DNA of 64,000 nucleotides from an uncultured Fidelibacterota bacterium (GTDB taxonomy: Bacteria > Fidelibacterota > Marinisomatia > Marinisomatales > Marinisomataceae). This document shows positions 8,700-17,901 of the stretch, in pieces. Below the pieces are notes generated by a model. It ran no database searches. It was not told the DNA's origin and saw only the letters and a list, made by a program, of their open reading frames with translations. Positions within the stretch are counted from its first letter, which is position 1; every line of letters begins with the position of its first letter. The stretch is from assembly GCA_902526795.1 (NCBI GenBank), contig CABZMF010000002.1, positions 97,199 through 161,198 of the forward strand, in the 5' to 3' direction. A program made the position numbers and the translations under genes.

Positions 8700-9589
8700 T
8701 GGTAATTGCTTCATCAGCTAATTACCGACATATTCCTGTTATGCTGATGGAGACATTAGAAAATTTAAATATTAAGAATAATGGAATTTATGTTGACGGA
8801 ACCTTGGGTCTTGGTGGACATTCAGAACAAATCTTAAAAAAAATTGATTCTGGTCTTCTTTTAGGAATTGATAGAGATAAAGATGCTATTGGAATTGCAG
8901 AAGAAAGATTATTAAAGAATAAAAATTTTAAAATTATTCATAACAGCTATAAAAATCTTAAAATCATTTTAAATGAGCTTAAAATTGATGCTGTAGATGG
9001 TATTCTTCTTGATTTAGGCCTTTCTTCATTCCAGCTTGAAAATAACGAGAGGGGATTCTCTCATAAATACAAATCTTCTCTTGATATGCGATTTGATATA
9101 AGTTCAAAAGATTATACCGCTGAAGAAATCATTAATAAAAATAAGTTAAAAGATTTAACTCATGTTTTTAAAGAGTTTGGTGAGGAAAAACACGCATATA
9201 AAATTGCAAAATTAATTAAAGAACTTAGAGGTGAAATTGATGTTTTATCAATTACATCTATTATAGACAAAGTAACTCCATACAAGTTCAGACTAAAGAC
9301 TTATTCAAGAATTTTTCAAGCTTTAAGAATAGCTGCAAATAATGAGCTAGATCATTTGAAAAATTTTCTTAGCAGTTTTATTGATGTTCTGAACCCTGGA
9401 GGTAGGATCGTTGTAATTAGTTACCATTCTGTTGAGGATAGGATTGTAAAACACAAATTTAAAGATTTAAAACAAAATGACATGATCAAATTGATTTACA
9501 AAAAACCGTTGATTCCATCTGAAATCGAAATTAATCAAAATAAAAGAGCGCGAAGTGCCAAAATGAGAGTAGGAGAAAAGATTGGTTAA
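8699..9589 (+). CDS. rsmH: 16S rRNA (cytosine-1402-N4)-methyltransferase RsmH
   Basis: 296-residue SAM-dependent methyltransferase acting on C1402 of 16S rRNA in the decoding centre. Visible motifs are the N-terminal YRHIPVMLMETLENL, the SAM-binding VDGTLGLGGHSEQIL, DGILLDLGLSSFQL, the RGFSHKYKSSLDMRFD block and VISYHSVEDRIVK near the C-terminus. These are standard RsmH/MraW features at the usual length. The start overlaps the mraZ stop (TGATG). It is second in the division cluster, its canonical place. Confidence 0.95.
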   Translation: MVIASSANYRHIPVMLMETLENLNIKNNGIYVDGTLGLGGHSEQILKKIDSGLLLGIDRDKDAIGIAEERLLKNKNFKIIHNSYKNLKIILNELKIDAVDGILLDLGLSSFQLENNERGFSHKYKSSLDMRFDISSKDYTAEEIINKNKLKDLTHVFKEFGEEKHAYKIAKLIKELRGEIDVLSITSIIDKVTPYKFRLKTYSRIFQALRIAANNELDHLKNFLSSFIDVLNPGGRIVVISYHSVEDRIVKHKFKDLKQNDMIKLIYKKPLIPSEIEINQNKRARSAKMRVGEKIG

Positions 9590-9887
9590 GAAAAGAAGAT
9601 TAAGTAAAGCTGAAAAGTTGAAAAGAGAAAATATTAAGTGGGTTTTTATGTTTGTTATACTTGTTTTGACAATAACAGTTTATTTAGCGTCATTTATAGA
9701 ATTAGATAAAACACAATCAAGTATAGATTTTAATAAGAAAACTCTGACACAGCTTAATGAGGAATTGACAATAATAAAAAACTCTGTTGAAAGAATGAAA
9801 AGAGCTGATATTATTTCTAAAAGAGCAAAAGAACTTGGCTTGGTTTCTAGTAAGCCTGAAACTATAACAATAAATATTAATGACTAA
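9582..9887 (+). CDS. ftsL: FtsL-like bitopic division protein
   Basis: 101 residues: a basic cytoplasmic start (VKKRRLSKAEKLKRENIKW), one membrane helix at about residues 22-41 (FMFVILVLTITVYLASF), then a periplasmic coiled coil (residues about 45-85). This is the FtsL/DivIC architecture, and the slot between rsmH and ftsI is the canonical ftsL position. FtsL joins FtsQ and FtsB to activate FtsWI. The start is TTG, supported by AGGAGAAAAGA just upstream and the overlap with rsmH. Sequence conservation in this family is low, so the call relies on topology and context. Confidence 0.8.
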   Translation: MVKKRRLSKAEKLKRENIKWVFMFVILVLTITVYLASFIELDKTQSSIDFNKKTLTQLNEELTIIKNSVERMKRADIISKRAKELGLVSSKPETITININD

Positions 9888-11808
9888 AAATTATATCAAA
9901 TTTAAGAATAGGATAATTTTAGTACACGTAATAGTAATGCTTGTATGGATAGGGTTTGGTTTTAGACTTTTTAATATTCAAATCATTAATAAGATTAATA
10001 ATCCTCAAGGAATCAAAGTTGAAACTGTTAACGGTTTAAGAGGAAACTTTTATGATATAAATGGTGAAAGTCTTACTCAAAATTTAACCTTTTATAGAAT
10101 TGGCGTACATTTAAATAAAATTCCAAATATAGAAAAGTTTTCAAAAGAATTATCATCTTGCACAGGTACTAATCAAGAAACATACATTAATAAGTTAAAT
10201 GATGGTAAAGATTATATCGAATTAGAAAAGAAAACTAATAAAAATTGTGAATCTCTTCAAAAAAGATATCCAAATGCTTTAAATATTAAGAAAAGTTTTA
10301 AAAGATACTATCCGGAAGAAAATTTATTATCTCAAATAATAGGTTTTACAAGTATAGATGACAAGGGTATATCAGGTTTAGAATTAAAATATAACTCAGA
10401 ATTAGAACCGACAAATGGATCTAAGGTTTCAAAAAGAAATGGTTTAGGAAAAAGAATTTCAGATCCAACCTTACCCTCACAGGATGCAAAAAATGGGACT
10501 GATATATTTTTAACTATTGATAAAAGGTATCAAGCTATTTTAAGAAATGAATTAATTGAACAGGTTGAAAAAGTAGGAGCATATTCCGGAAGAGGACTTA
10601 TTATAAACCCAATGAATGGGGCAATATTAGCTATGGTAAATGTCCCAGATTATAATCCAAATTTTCCAAATAATTATGATATAGAATTACAAAAAAATAA
10701 AATTGTAACCGATTTGATCGAACCAGGTTCAACTTTTAAGGTTGTCACAATGGCAGCTGCAATTGAAGAAAAAGTACCAATCTCAAAAACTTTTCCTGTT
10801 AAAAGTCCTTGGCACTACAAACAAATAAAATGGATTGAAGACACAATTCCACAAAATGAACCGATTGATTTGAAAGAAATTTTAAAATATTCAAGTAACA
10901 TAGGAACTATAAAAATTGCTGAAGAGATTGGAAGAAAAAAATTATATTTACAAGCAAAGGAGTTTGGATTTGGAAGAAAAACTGGCTTTGACATTAATTC
11001 TGAACCAAATGGTACTTTAAAAGATTCATCTTCCTGGACTGAATCATCAATGCACAGTATTCCACTAGGTTATGAGGTATCTGCAACTCCTCTACAAATA
11101 GCAATGGCATATGCCTCAATTGCAAATGGTGGGTATATTTTAGAACCAATAATAAGAAAAAAAGGGCGAGAAGAAGGAGTAAATAATTTAGATCCCAAGC
11201 GTCCGAGAAGAATATTAACTATAAAAAATGCTACAGCTTTAAAAAGAATGTTAGAATTTGCTGTTGACGAAAAACACAAAGCATTTATTGAAGGTTGGAA
11301 TGTAGCTGGAAAAACAGGCACTTCAAAAAAAGTTATAAATAATACTTATTCTGATTCTGAGTTTATTTCAAGTTTTGTCGGTTTTTTACCAGCTGACAAA
11401 CCCCAACTTTTATGTATAATAATACTGGACGGTGCTGATGCATCTTTAAAAATGCATTATGGTGCAGAATCTGCAGCTCCTGTTTTTAAATCCGTAATTG
11501 AAAGAATTTTATCCTTGGACGATTTTAGTGTACTAAAACGTGGTAAAGCAATACTAGCCAGCAATAAAGTAGAAGTAGAAAATAATGAGTCTAAAAGAGA
11601 AATGGTTTATGTCACTATGCCTGATTTGATAGGAAAAGATAAATTAGAAGCAGCACATATTCTAAGAAAAGTTGGTTTAAAAACGGCATTTAGATCTGGT
11701 TCAGGATTTATTAAATATCAAAGCTTAAAAGGAGGAGAGGAAATTTCTCCAGGAGATAAAGTAGAAATAGGAACAAGAATTTATTTAAAAGCAGAAATGA
11801 AAGAATAA
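9880..11808 (+). CDS. ftsI: Septal class B penicillin-binding protein (FtsI/PBP3) with C-terminal PASTA domain
   Basis: Division transpeptidase of 642 residues. An N-terminal membrane anchor (residues about 13-32) precedes a pedestal domain that includes RGNFYDINGESL. The transpeptidase domain has SxxK at about S284 (EPGSTFK), SxN near residue 338 (YSSNIG) and KTGT near residue 477. Residues about 575-640 form one PASTA-like repeat (VTMPDLIGKDKLEAAHILRKVGLK..). PASTA on FtsI is familiar from Gram-positives and some FCB bacteria. It overlaps ftsL by eight bases and is followed nine bases later by ftsZ, not by murE as in the usual order. Confidence 0.93.
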   Translation: MTKNYIKFKNRIILVHVIVMLVWIGFGFRLFNIQIINKINNPQGIKVETVNGLRGNFYDINGESLTQNLTFYRIGVHLNKIPNIEKFSKELSSCTGTNQETYINKLNDGKDYIELEKKTNKNCESLQKRYPNALNIKKSFKRYYPEENLLSQIIGFTSIDDKGISGLELKYNSELEPTNGSKVSKRNGLGKRISDPTLPSQDAKNGTDIFLTIDKRYQAILRNELIEQVEKVGAYSGRGLIINPMNGAILAMVNVPDYNPNFPNNYDIELQKNKIVTDLIEPGSTFKVVTMAAAIEEKVPISKTFPVKSPWHYKQIKWIEDTIPQNEPIDLKEILKYSSNIGTIKIAEEIGRKKLYLQAKEFGFGRKTGFDINSEPNGTLKDSSSWTESSMHSIPLGYEVSATPLQIAMAYASIANGGYILEPIIRKKGREEGVNNLDPKRPRRILTIKNATALKRMLEFAVDEKHKAFIEGWNVAGKTGTSKKVINNTYSDSEFISSFVGFLPADKPQLLCIIILDGADASLKMHYGAESAAPVFKSVIERILSLDDFSVLKRGKAILASNKVEVENNESKREMVYVTMPDLIGKDKLEAAHILRKVGLKTAFRSGSGFIKYQSLKGGEEISPGDKVEIGTRIYLKAEMKE

Positions 11809-11817
11809 GGAGAAAAC

Positions 11818-13008
11818 ATGTTATTTGAATTTGATGAATTTTCAACACAGAAAGCAAGAATTAAGGTCTTAGGGGTCGGCGGTGCTGGGGGTAATGCTAT
11901 TAATAGAATGATTACATCTGGTATGGATGGAGTTGAATTTATTGCCATCAATACTGATGCACAAGATTTGGATAGTAATCCAGCTGAAACTAAAATCCAG
12001 ATTGGTAAAGACCTAACCAAGGGATTGGGTGCAGGAGCAAAGCCTGAAATTGGAAGAAAAGCAATTATGCATGATAAAGAGGCAGTCTCTTCTATAGTAG
12101 CAGGAGCAGATTTAGTATTTGTTACTGCAGGCATGGGCGGTGGAACTGGTACTGGAGCTGCTCCAGTTGTTGCGAAAATTTGTAAAGATCTTGGTATTCT
12201 AACTGTATGTATCGTAACACTTCCTTTTAATTTTGAAGGTCCAAAGAAGATGTCTGCAGCAATGAAAGGCATTTCAACAATGAGGAACTTTTGTGATACT
12301 TTAATTGTAATACCTAATGAAAAGTTATTATCAGTGATTGACTATAATACAACACTTGAAGAAGGATTTTCAGAGTCAGATTCTGTTCTATTGCAAGCCG
12401 CTCAAAGTATTTCTGACTTAATTAATAAGCAGGGTAATGTAAATATTGACTTTGCAGATGTTGAAACTGTAATGAGCGGAATGGGCGACGCTGTGATGGG
12501 TACTGGTACTGCGAGAGGTGAAGAAAGAGCTGTGCTTGCTGCACAACAGGCAATTTGTAGTCCACTCCTAGATAATCAATCAATTAAAGGAGCAAAAGCT
12601 GCATTAGTAAATGTAACAGGAAATAAAAAAATGACGATGAGAGAAGTTGATGCTGCTACAAAACTTATTTATGAAGAAGCTGGGCAAGAAGTTCATTTAA
12701 TCTTTGGATGTGTAGTTGATGAAAATATGGATGATGAATTAAAAGTCACAGTAATTGCTACTGGATTTAATCGAACTCCAATTGAAGATATTGAGTATAA
12801 AAAAGAAATTCAAAAAAACGAATTTCATAAAAACACAAATGAATTAATGGAAACTTCAAATACAACTCTTTTTAATCAAAAAAACAAAGGTCATGTTGAA
12901 GATGAAGTTTTTGAAGAAGAGAATGATGGACCAACTTTAGTTTTTGATGATTTTGATCAAAGTGCAGATTTAGAGGTTCCAGCATACATAAGAAAACAAA
13001 GTAAATGA
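11818..13008 (+). CDS. ftsZ: Cell division GTPase FtsZ
   Basis: Tubulin-like GTPase of 396 residues forming the Z-ring. The N-terminus IKVLGVGGAGGNAINRM, the tubulin signature GGGTGTGAAPVVA (about residues 105-117), the T7-like NVNIDFADVETVM and the C-terminal peptide EVPAYIRKQ, which recruits FtsA/ZipA-type partners, are all present. An acidic linker (about residues 345-385) precedes the tail. A strong AAGGAG leader is placed before the ATG. Its position between ftsI and murD is abnormal; ftsZ usually closes the cluster behind ftsA. The stop overlaps the murD start by four bases (ATGA). Confidence 0.97.
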   Translation: MLFEFDEFSTQKARIKVLGVGGAGGNAINRMITSGMDGVEFIAINTDAQDLDSNPAETKIQIGKDLTKGLGAGAKPEIGRKAIMHDKEAVSSIVAGADLVFVTAGMGGGTGTGAAPVVAKICKDLGILTVCIVTLPFNFEGPKKMSAAMKGISTMRNFCDTLIVIPNEKLLSVIDYNTTLEEGFSESDSVLLQAAQSISDLINKQGNVNIDFADVETVMSGMGDAVMGTGTARGEERAVLAAQQAICSPLLDNQSIKGAKAALVNVTGNKKMTMREVDAATKLIYEEAGQEVHLIFGCVVDENMDDELKVTVIATGFNRTPIEDIEYKKEIQKNEFHKNTNELMETSNTTLFNQKNKGHVEDEVFEEENDGPTLVFDDFDQSADLEVPAYIRKQSK

Positions 13009-14339
13009 AATTTGAAGGAAAAAAAATAGGTATTATTGGTCTAGGAAAAAGTGGATATTGGGCCTCTAAGCTAGCAAAAAGCATAGATTGTAATGTTTTT
13101 GCATCTGATTCAAATTCAAATCTTGATTTATCAATTATCGATGATTTAAAAAATATTGGAGTTGAGGTTGAAACCGGAGAACATTCAAATAGGCTACTTG
13201 ATTCAGATATTATTATTAAATCACCTGGCATATCAAATGATATAGAAATATTAAAAAAATTAGAAAAATCTAATACTCAAATAGTAAGTGAAATTGAGTT
13301 TGCTGGAATGATTTCAAATGTAAATAATATTTGTATTACAGGGACTAATGGTAAAACAACAACAGTTTCTTTAATTACAAAGATTTTAAGTGAAGAGTTA
13401 AATGTTCTAAAGTCTGGAAACATAGGTATACCTTTTTCTCAAATTGTTTTTGAACACAAGCTTTACAAAGATAATGATATTGATTATTGTATATTAGAAT
13501 TATCAAGTTTTCAGCTTGAACATTGTTCACATCTAAAAAAGGAAATATCAGCATTTATTAATATTTCAACTGACCACATGGACAGGTATGATAATTTTGA
13601 TGATTATTTTAATACAAAACTAAAAGTCTTTGAAAATTCAAAACACTGTTTTTTTAATAATGATGATAAAATACTAAGAGAGAGAATGATAAAAAGTAAA
13701 TCTAATAAAGAATCTTTTTCTACAAAAAAAGAAATTGGAAATTTCTTTTTTAAAGAAAATAAAATCTTTACAAATGATCTAAGATTATCTTTAAATGTAG
13801 ATGAAATTTCTTTAAAAGGAGTTCATAATATTTCTAATATCATACTTGCAGCTGAAGTAGCTATTAAAGTAGGAATAAAGAAAGAAAATATTTTTAAAGC
13901 TATAAAAAATTTTAATGGTCTTGAGCATAGGTTTGAATTTTTTAAATCATCTAAAGGTGTAGATTATATTAATGATTCCAAGTCAACGAATGTTAATTCA
14001 ACTGTAAAAGCATTAGAGTCAATTACTAAAAATGTAATTTTAATTCTTGGAGGAACTCCGAAAGAAAGTAATTTTAGTGAAATCCTGTTACATAAAAGTA
14101 AAATTTTGAAAGTTATTGTATACGGAGAAGCAAGAAATTTGATTTATGATTCTCTTTCAGAAGAAGTTAAGGTATTTAAAATTGAAAAATTTGAAGATGC
14201 AGTTCACTTAGCAATTAAAAGCTCAATGAAAGACAGTATTATTTTACTTTCTCCTGCATGTGCAAGTTTTGATCAATTTAATAATTATGAAGAAAGAGGA
14301 TATAAATACAAAGATATTATTGAGAGGTATTGTGCATGA
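13005..14339 (+). CDS. murD: UDP-N-acetylmuramoyl-L-alanine--D-glutamate ligase
   Basis: Mur ligase of 444 residues adding D-Glu to UDP-MurNAc-L-Ala in the cytoplasm. It shows a Rossmann start KKIGIIGLGKSGYWAS, the ATP-binding GTNGKTTTVSLI (about residues 113-124), LELSSFQLE, the central-domain His in NISTDHMDRYD, and the C-terminal-domain YINDSKSTNVNST and LLSPACASFDQF motifs. The last of these is characteristic of MurD. It is coupled to ftsZ upstream and ftsW downstream by four-base overlaps. Confidence 0.96.
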   Translation: MKFEGKKIGIIGLGKSGYWASKLAKSIDCNVFASDSNSNLDLSIIDDLKNIGVEVETGEHSNRLLDSDIIIKSPGISNDIEILKKLEKSNTQIVSEIEFAGMISNVNNICITGTNGKTTTVSLITKILSEELNVLKSGNIGIPFSQIVFEHKLYKDNDIDYCILELSSFQLEHCSHLKKEISAFINISTDHMDRYDNFDDYFNTKLKVFENSKHCFFNNDDKILRERMIKSKSNKESFSTKKEIGNFFFKENKIFTNDLRLSLNVDEISLKGVHNISNIILAAEVAIKVGIKKENIFKAIKNFNGLEHRFEFFKSSKGVDYINDSKSTNVNSTVKALESITKNVILILGGTPKESNFSEILLHKSKILKVIVYGEARNLIYDSLSEEVKVFKIEKFEDAVHLAIKSSMKDSIILLSPACASFDQFNNYEERGYKYKDIIERYCA

Positions 14340-15469
14340 ATATTAAAGAGCAAAAAGAAGATAGATTTTTATTTATCACCATAGTAGGATTGATTTCGTT
14401 TGGGTTATTTATGCTTTTTAGTGCCAGCTGGGTAAAATCATTAGAATTTACTGGAGGAGAGTCGAGCTCATTTTATTTGGCGAGTCAAATGATGAAACTA
14501 ATACCAGCCTTTTTTATTTTTGTTTTATTGACCAAAATTAATTATAGAAAATTACAATTTTTATCTCCTTACTTATTGTTTATATCTTTTTTATTGTTGA
14601 TCTATACTAGGTTACAAGGTTGCGACGGAGATTCTTGCAGATGGTTATCTATTGGACCTATTTCTTTCCAAACTTCTGATATTGCTAGATTTTCAATAAT
14701 AATTTTTCTAGCAAGTTATATTGATAATAATTACAAGCATATGCAGGAATTTGTAAAAGGTTTATTAATTCCACTTTTAGCAATTTTTCCAATAGCATTT
14801 ATGATATTTATCCAGCCGGATAATTCAACAACCATAATTTTATTAATGATTACTTATATATTATTATTTGTCGGTGGTGCCTCATTCATTCAGTTGGCAA
14901 CAATTGGTGTTTTATCTGCGGGTACCTTTGGAGTTTTTTTATTAAATGAAAAAAATTATGCTTTAGGAAGAATTTTATCATTTATAGATCCTTCAAGTTC
15001 GGCTTCAATGGGTTATCAGTCTAACCAAGCTTTAATTGGTTTAAAACAAGGTGGATGGACAGGAATGGGTATTGGAGAAAGTATACAAAAGTATTCATAT
15101 TTACCTGAGACTCATACAGATTTTATTTTCGCAATTATAGGAGAAGAGATGGGGTTTATCACCGGTAGCATTTTAATGCTAGTTTATTATATAATATTTT
15201 ATAGAGCTGTACAAATCTCTAAAAGATCAAATGATATTTTCGGTATAATGTTATCAATTGGATTCGGATTAAGTATTACAATATATGCATTCATCAATAT
15301 TGGAGTAGTGATTGGTATCATTCCTGTAACTGGTATTCCTCTACCATTTATTAGTTATGGGGGTTCATCATTAATAATAAACTTAATGATGATTGCAATT
15401 TTACTTAATATAAGTAAAGCACAAAGAAAGCTTAATATCAAAAGATGGAGATTAAGAGTAGATGCATAA
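14336..15469 (+). CDS. ftsW: Septal peptidoglycan glycosyltransferase FtsW (SEDS family)
   Basis: Polytopic SEDS protein of about 377 residues with roughly ten membrane helices. It polymerises lipid II with FtsI at the septum. Diagnostic features are LFSASW near the N-terminus, QPDNSTTIILL, the YLPETHTDFIFAIIGEEMG loop and the terminal GIPLPFISYGGSS. The ORF track starts at a TTG (14330). The ATG at 14336 overlaps the murD stop as ATGA and has GAGAGG upstream, so it is preferred. FtsW rather than RodA is inferred from the cluster. Confidence 0.94.
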   Translation: MNIKEQKEDRFLFITIVGLISFGLFMLFSASWVKSLEFTGGESSSFYLASQMMKLIPAFFIFVLLTKINYRKLQFLSPYLLFISFLLLIYTRLQGCDGDSCRWLSIGPISFQTSDIARFSIIIFLASYIDNNYKHMQEFVKGLLIPLLAIFPIAFMIFIQPDNSTTIILLMITYILLFVGGASFIQLATIGVLSAGTFGVFLLNEKNYALGRILSFIDPSSSASMGYQSNQALIGLKQGGWTGMGIGESIQKYSYLPETHTDFIFAIIGEEMGFITGSILMLVYYIIFYRAVQISKRSNDIFGIMLSIGFGLSITIYAFINIGVVIGIIPVTGIPLPFISYGGSSLIINLMMIAILLNISKAQRKLNIKRWRLRVDA

Positions 15470-16544
15470 AAAAAATATACTTTTATGCGGAGGTGGTACT
15501 GGCGGCCATTATTATCCTTTAATGGCCATAAAAAAAGAATTAGAATCAAAATCTAATTTCAATTTTTCATTTGTTGGATCAAAAAAAGGAATAGAAAATA
15601 CTAGAATAAAAAATGAAAAAATCAAATACAAGCTTTTAGAGATATCTGGAGTAAATAGAAAAATTTCAATTAAATCTTTTCTTGATAATATTAAGGTTTT
15701 ATTTAATGTATTTATTGGATTATTCGTAGTTGCACGTTTTTTTAAAAAACAAAAACCTGATCTAGTAGTATCAACTGGAGGTTATTCATCATTTTTGCCT
15801 CTTCAAATGGCAAGATTATTTAAAATTCCATATGTTCTTCATGAGCAAAATTCGTACCCAGGTCTTGTAACAAAAATGTTTTCAGCAAATGCAAAAGTAG
15901 TTTTTTTGGGCTTTGAAAACGCAAAAAATCATTTAAATAAATCCAATACAATTTTTTCAGGAAATCCAGTTTTAATATCTAATTTTGAGCCCTTGGTTCT
16001 TAATTTTAAACAAAATTTAAAAACACTTTTAGTTTTTGGTGGTAGTCAAGGATCTCGATTTTTAAATGATAAAATTGCGAATTTAATTCAAAGCAATAAA
16101 CTTAGTTTTTTAAATGTTGTTTGGATTGTTGGTAAAGACAATTATCAATCATATAAGCATTTAAAAAATAATAATGTAATAATTTATGATTACTGCAATC
16201 AAATGTCATCAATATATAAAGAAGTTGACATTGTTGTTTCTAGATCTGGAGCTATGACAATTTCTGAGTTAATAAATTTTAAAATACCTTCAATTATGGT
16301 ACCTTTTAAATATTCATCTGAAAACCATCAGCTATTTAATGCAAAATTTCTTCAAAATAGTTTATGTTCAAATTTAATTGAAGAAGACAATTTTAGTGAA
16401 AAAACTTTTTTGGTTACATTAAAAAATATGATTAAAAATCAAAGAATTTTAGATTCAATGAAAAGTAATTTTAACAATATTACTACACCAAACAGTTTAA
16501 ATATCATTTCAACTTTTATTGTTGAGGAAAAATATGCTTTATAG
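15462..16544 (+). CDS. murG: UDP-GlcNAc transferase MurG
   Basis: GT28 glycosyltransferase of 360 residues that converts lipid I to lipid II at the inner membrane face. The N-terminal ILLCGGGTGGHYYPLMAIKKEL and the second-domain FGGSQGSRFLND, SRSGAMTISEL and PFKYSSENHQLFNAKFL segments are the standard substrate-binding loops. YVLHEQNSYPGLVTK is also typical. It overlaps ftsW by eight bases and murC by eleven. Confidence 0.95.
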   Translation: MHKKNILLCGGGTGGHYYPLMAIKKELESKSNFNFSFVGSKKGIENTRIKNEKIKYKLLEISGVNRKISIKSFLDNIKVLFNVFIGLFVVARFFKKQKPDLVVSTGGYSSFLPLQMARLFKIPYVLHEQNSYPGLVTKMFSANAKVVFLGFENAKNHLNKSNTIFSGNPVLISNFEPLVLNFKQNLKTLLVFGGSQGSRFLNDKIANLIQSNKLSFLNVVWIVGKDNYQSYKHLKNNNVIIYDYCNQMSSIYKEVDIVVSRSGAMTISELINFKIPSIMVPFKYSSENHQLFNAKFLQNSLCSNLIEEDNFSEKTFLVTLKNMIKNQRILDSMKSNFNNITTPNSLNIISTFIVEEKYAL

Positions 16545-17901
16545 CGTTAAAAAAATTCATCTCATTGGAATTGGTGGAATAGGAATGAGTGGCATAGCTG
16601 AGCTGCTTTTTAATAAAAATTTTTTTATAACAGGTTCAGACATTTCTGACTCTCCAAATGTTCAAAGATTAAAAGATCTTGGAATTAAAATTTTTATCGG
16701 ACATGATAAAAAAAATATTACAAATTCTGAACTAGTGATTTTTTCAGATGCTATTCCTAAAAATAATATTGAGCTTAAAGAAGCTTTTAATAAAAATTTA
16801 TTGGTTTATCCAAGAGCTAAGATGATTTCAGAAATTGCAAAGCTAAATAATTCCACCGTTGGAATTGCAGGTACACATGGAAAAACAACTACAACTTCAA
16901 TGGTTGGAAATATTTTACAGAATTTAAATTTAGATCCAACTGTAATTGTTGGTGGTGTAGTTAAATCTCTAGAATCAAATTCATTATTAGGTAGTGGTGA
17001 AACTTTTGTGGTTGAAGCAGATGAATATAATAAAAGTCTTCTTCATTTAAATCCAACAATTGCAGTAATCAATAATATTGATTTTGAACATATTGAATGT
17101 TATAAGAATTTAAATGATTTAAAGAATACTTTTATTCAATTTGCAAATTCGGTTCCTTTTTATGGTAAAGTATGTATTTGTATAGATTATGAAAATACAA
17201 AATCAATTATCAAAAAGATTGACAAGCCATTGATTACATATGGTATTGAAAATTTGGATGCTGATATTATAGCTGATAGTATTAAACAGAAAAAAGGTAA
17301 AACAACTTTTAATGTAGTCATAGATAACCAAAAATTTTTCGTTAATTTAGCTGTGCCTGGAAAATATAATGTTTATAATGCTTTAGCAGCAATTTCTGTT
17401 TGTTATACAATGGGAATAAACACTGAAAAGGTTTGCAATGCTTTAAGTAGTTTTAGAGGAGTAAAAAGAAGGTTTGACATAAAGTCAAAAAAAAATGTGA
17501 TGATCGTAGATGATTATGCACACCATCCTGTTGAAGTTTCGAATGTAATTCAAGCCACTAAAAAGAACTGGAACAAAAAATTAAATGTTATTTTTCAACC
17601 TCATCTTTTTTCAAGAACTAAAAAATTCCACAAAGATTTTGCAGATGCCTTAATGAAGGCTGATTGTGTAATGATTACTGAAATTTTTGGCTCAAGAGAA
17701 AAAAACGATATTTCTATTAGTTCTCAATTAATTGTTGATGAAATGATAAAATTAAAACATCCAAATGTATCTTTTATAACATTTGATAAGATAGTTGATA
17801 AAGTCAAATCAATTGCAACTAACGAAGATATTTTTTTAACAATGGGAGCAGGAAATATATGGAGATGTTCGGAAGAATTAGGAAAATTTTTTAATGATTA
17901 A
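16534..17901 (+). CDS. murC: UDP-N-acetylmuramate--L-alanine ligase
   Basis: Mur ligase of about 455 residues that starts the peptide stem by adding L-Ala. KKIHLIGIGGIGMSGIAELL is the diagnostic MurC start. IAGTHGKTTTTSMV is the ATP loop, followed by EADEYNKSLLHLNP, NNIDFEHIECY, and DDYAHHPVEV in the C-terminal domain. The ORF track begins at 16519 (TTG). The ATG at 16534 has GAGG seven bases upstream and fits the family start. Confidence 0.96.
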   Translation: MLYSVKKIHLIGIGGIGMSGIAELLFNKNFFITGSDISDSPNVQRLKDLGIKIFIGHDKKNITNSELVIFSDAIPKNNIELKEAFNKNLLVYPRAKMISEIAKLNNSTVGIAGTHGKTTTTSMVGNILQNLNLDPTVIVGGVVKSLESNSLLGSGETFVVEADEYNKSLLHLNPTIAVINNIDFEHIECYKNLNDLKNTFIQFANSVPFYGKVCICIDYENTKSIIKKIDKPLITYGIENLDADIIADSIKQKKGKTTFNVVIDNQKFFVNLAVPGKYNVYNALAAISVCYTMGINTEKVCNALSSFRGVKRRFDIKSKKNVMIVDDYAHHPVEVSNVIQATKKNWNKKLNVIFQPHLFSRTKKFHKDFADALMKADCVMITEIFGSREKNDISISSQLIVDEMIKLKHPNVSFITFDKIVDKVKSIATNEDIFLTMGAGNIWRCSEELGKFFND

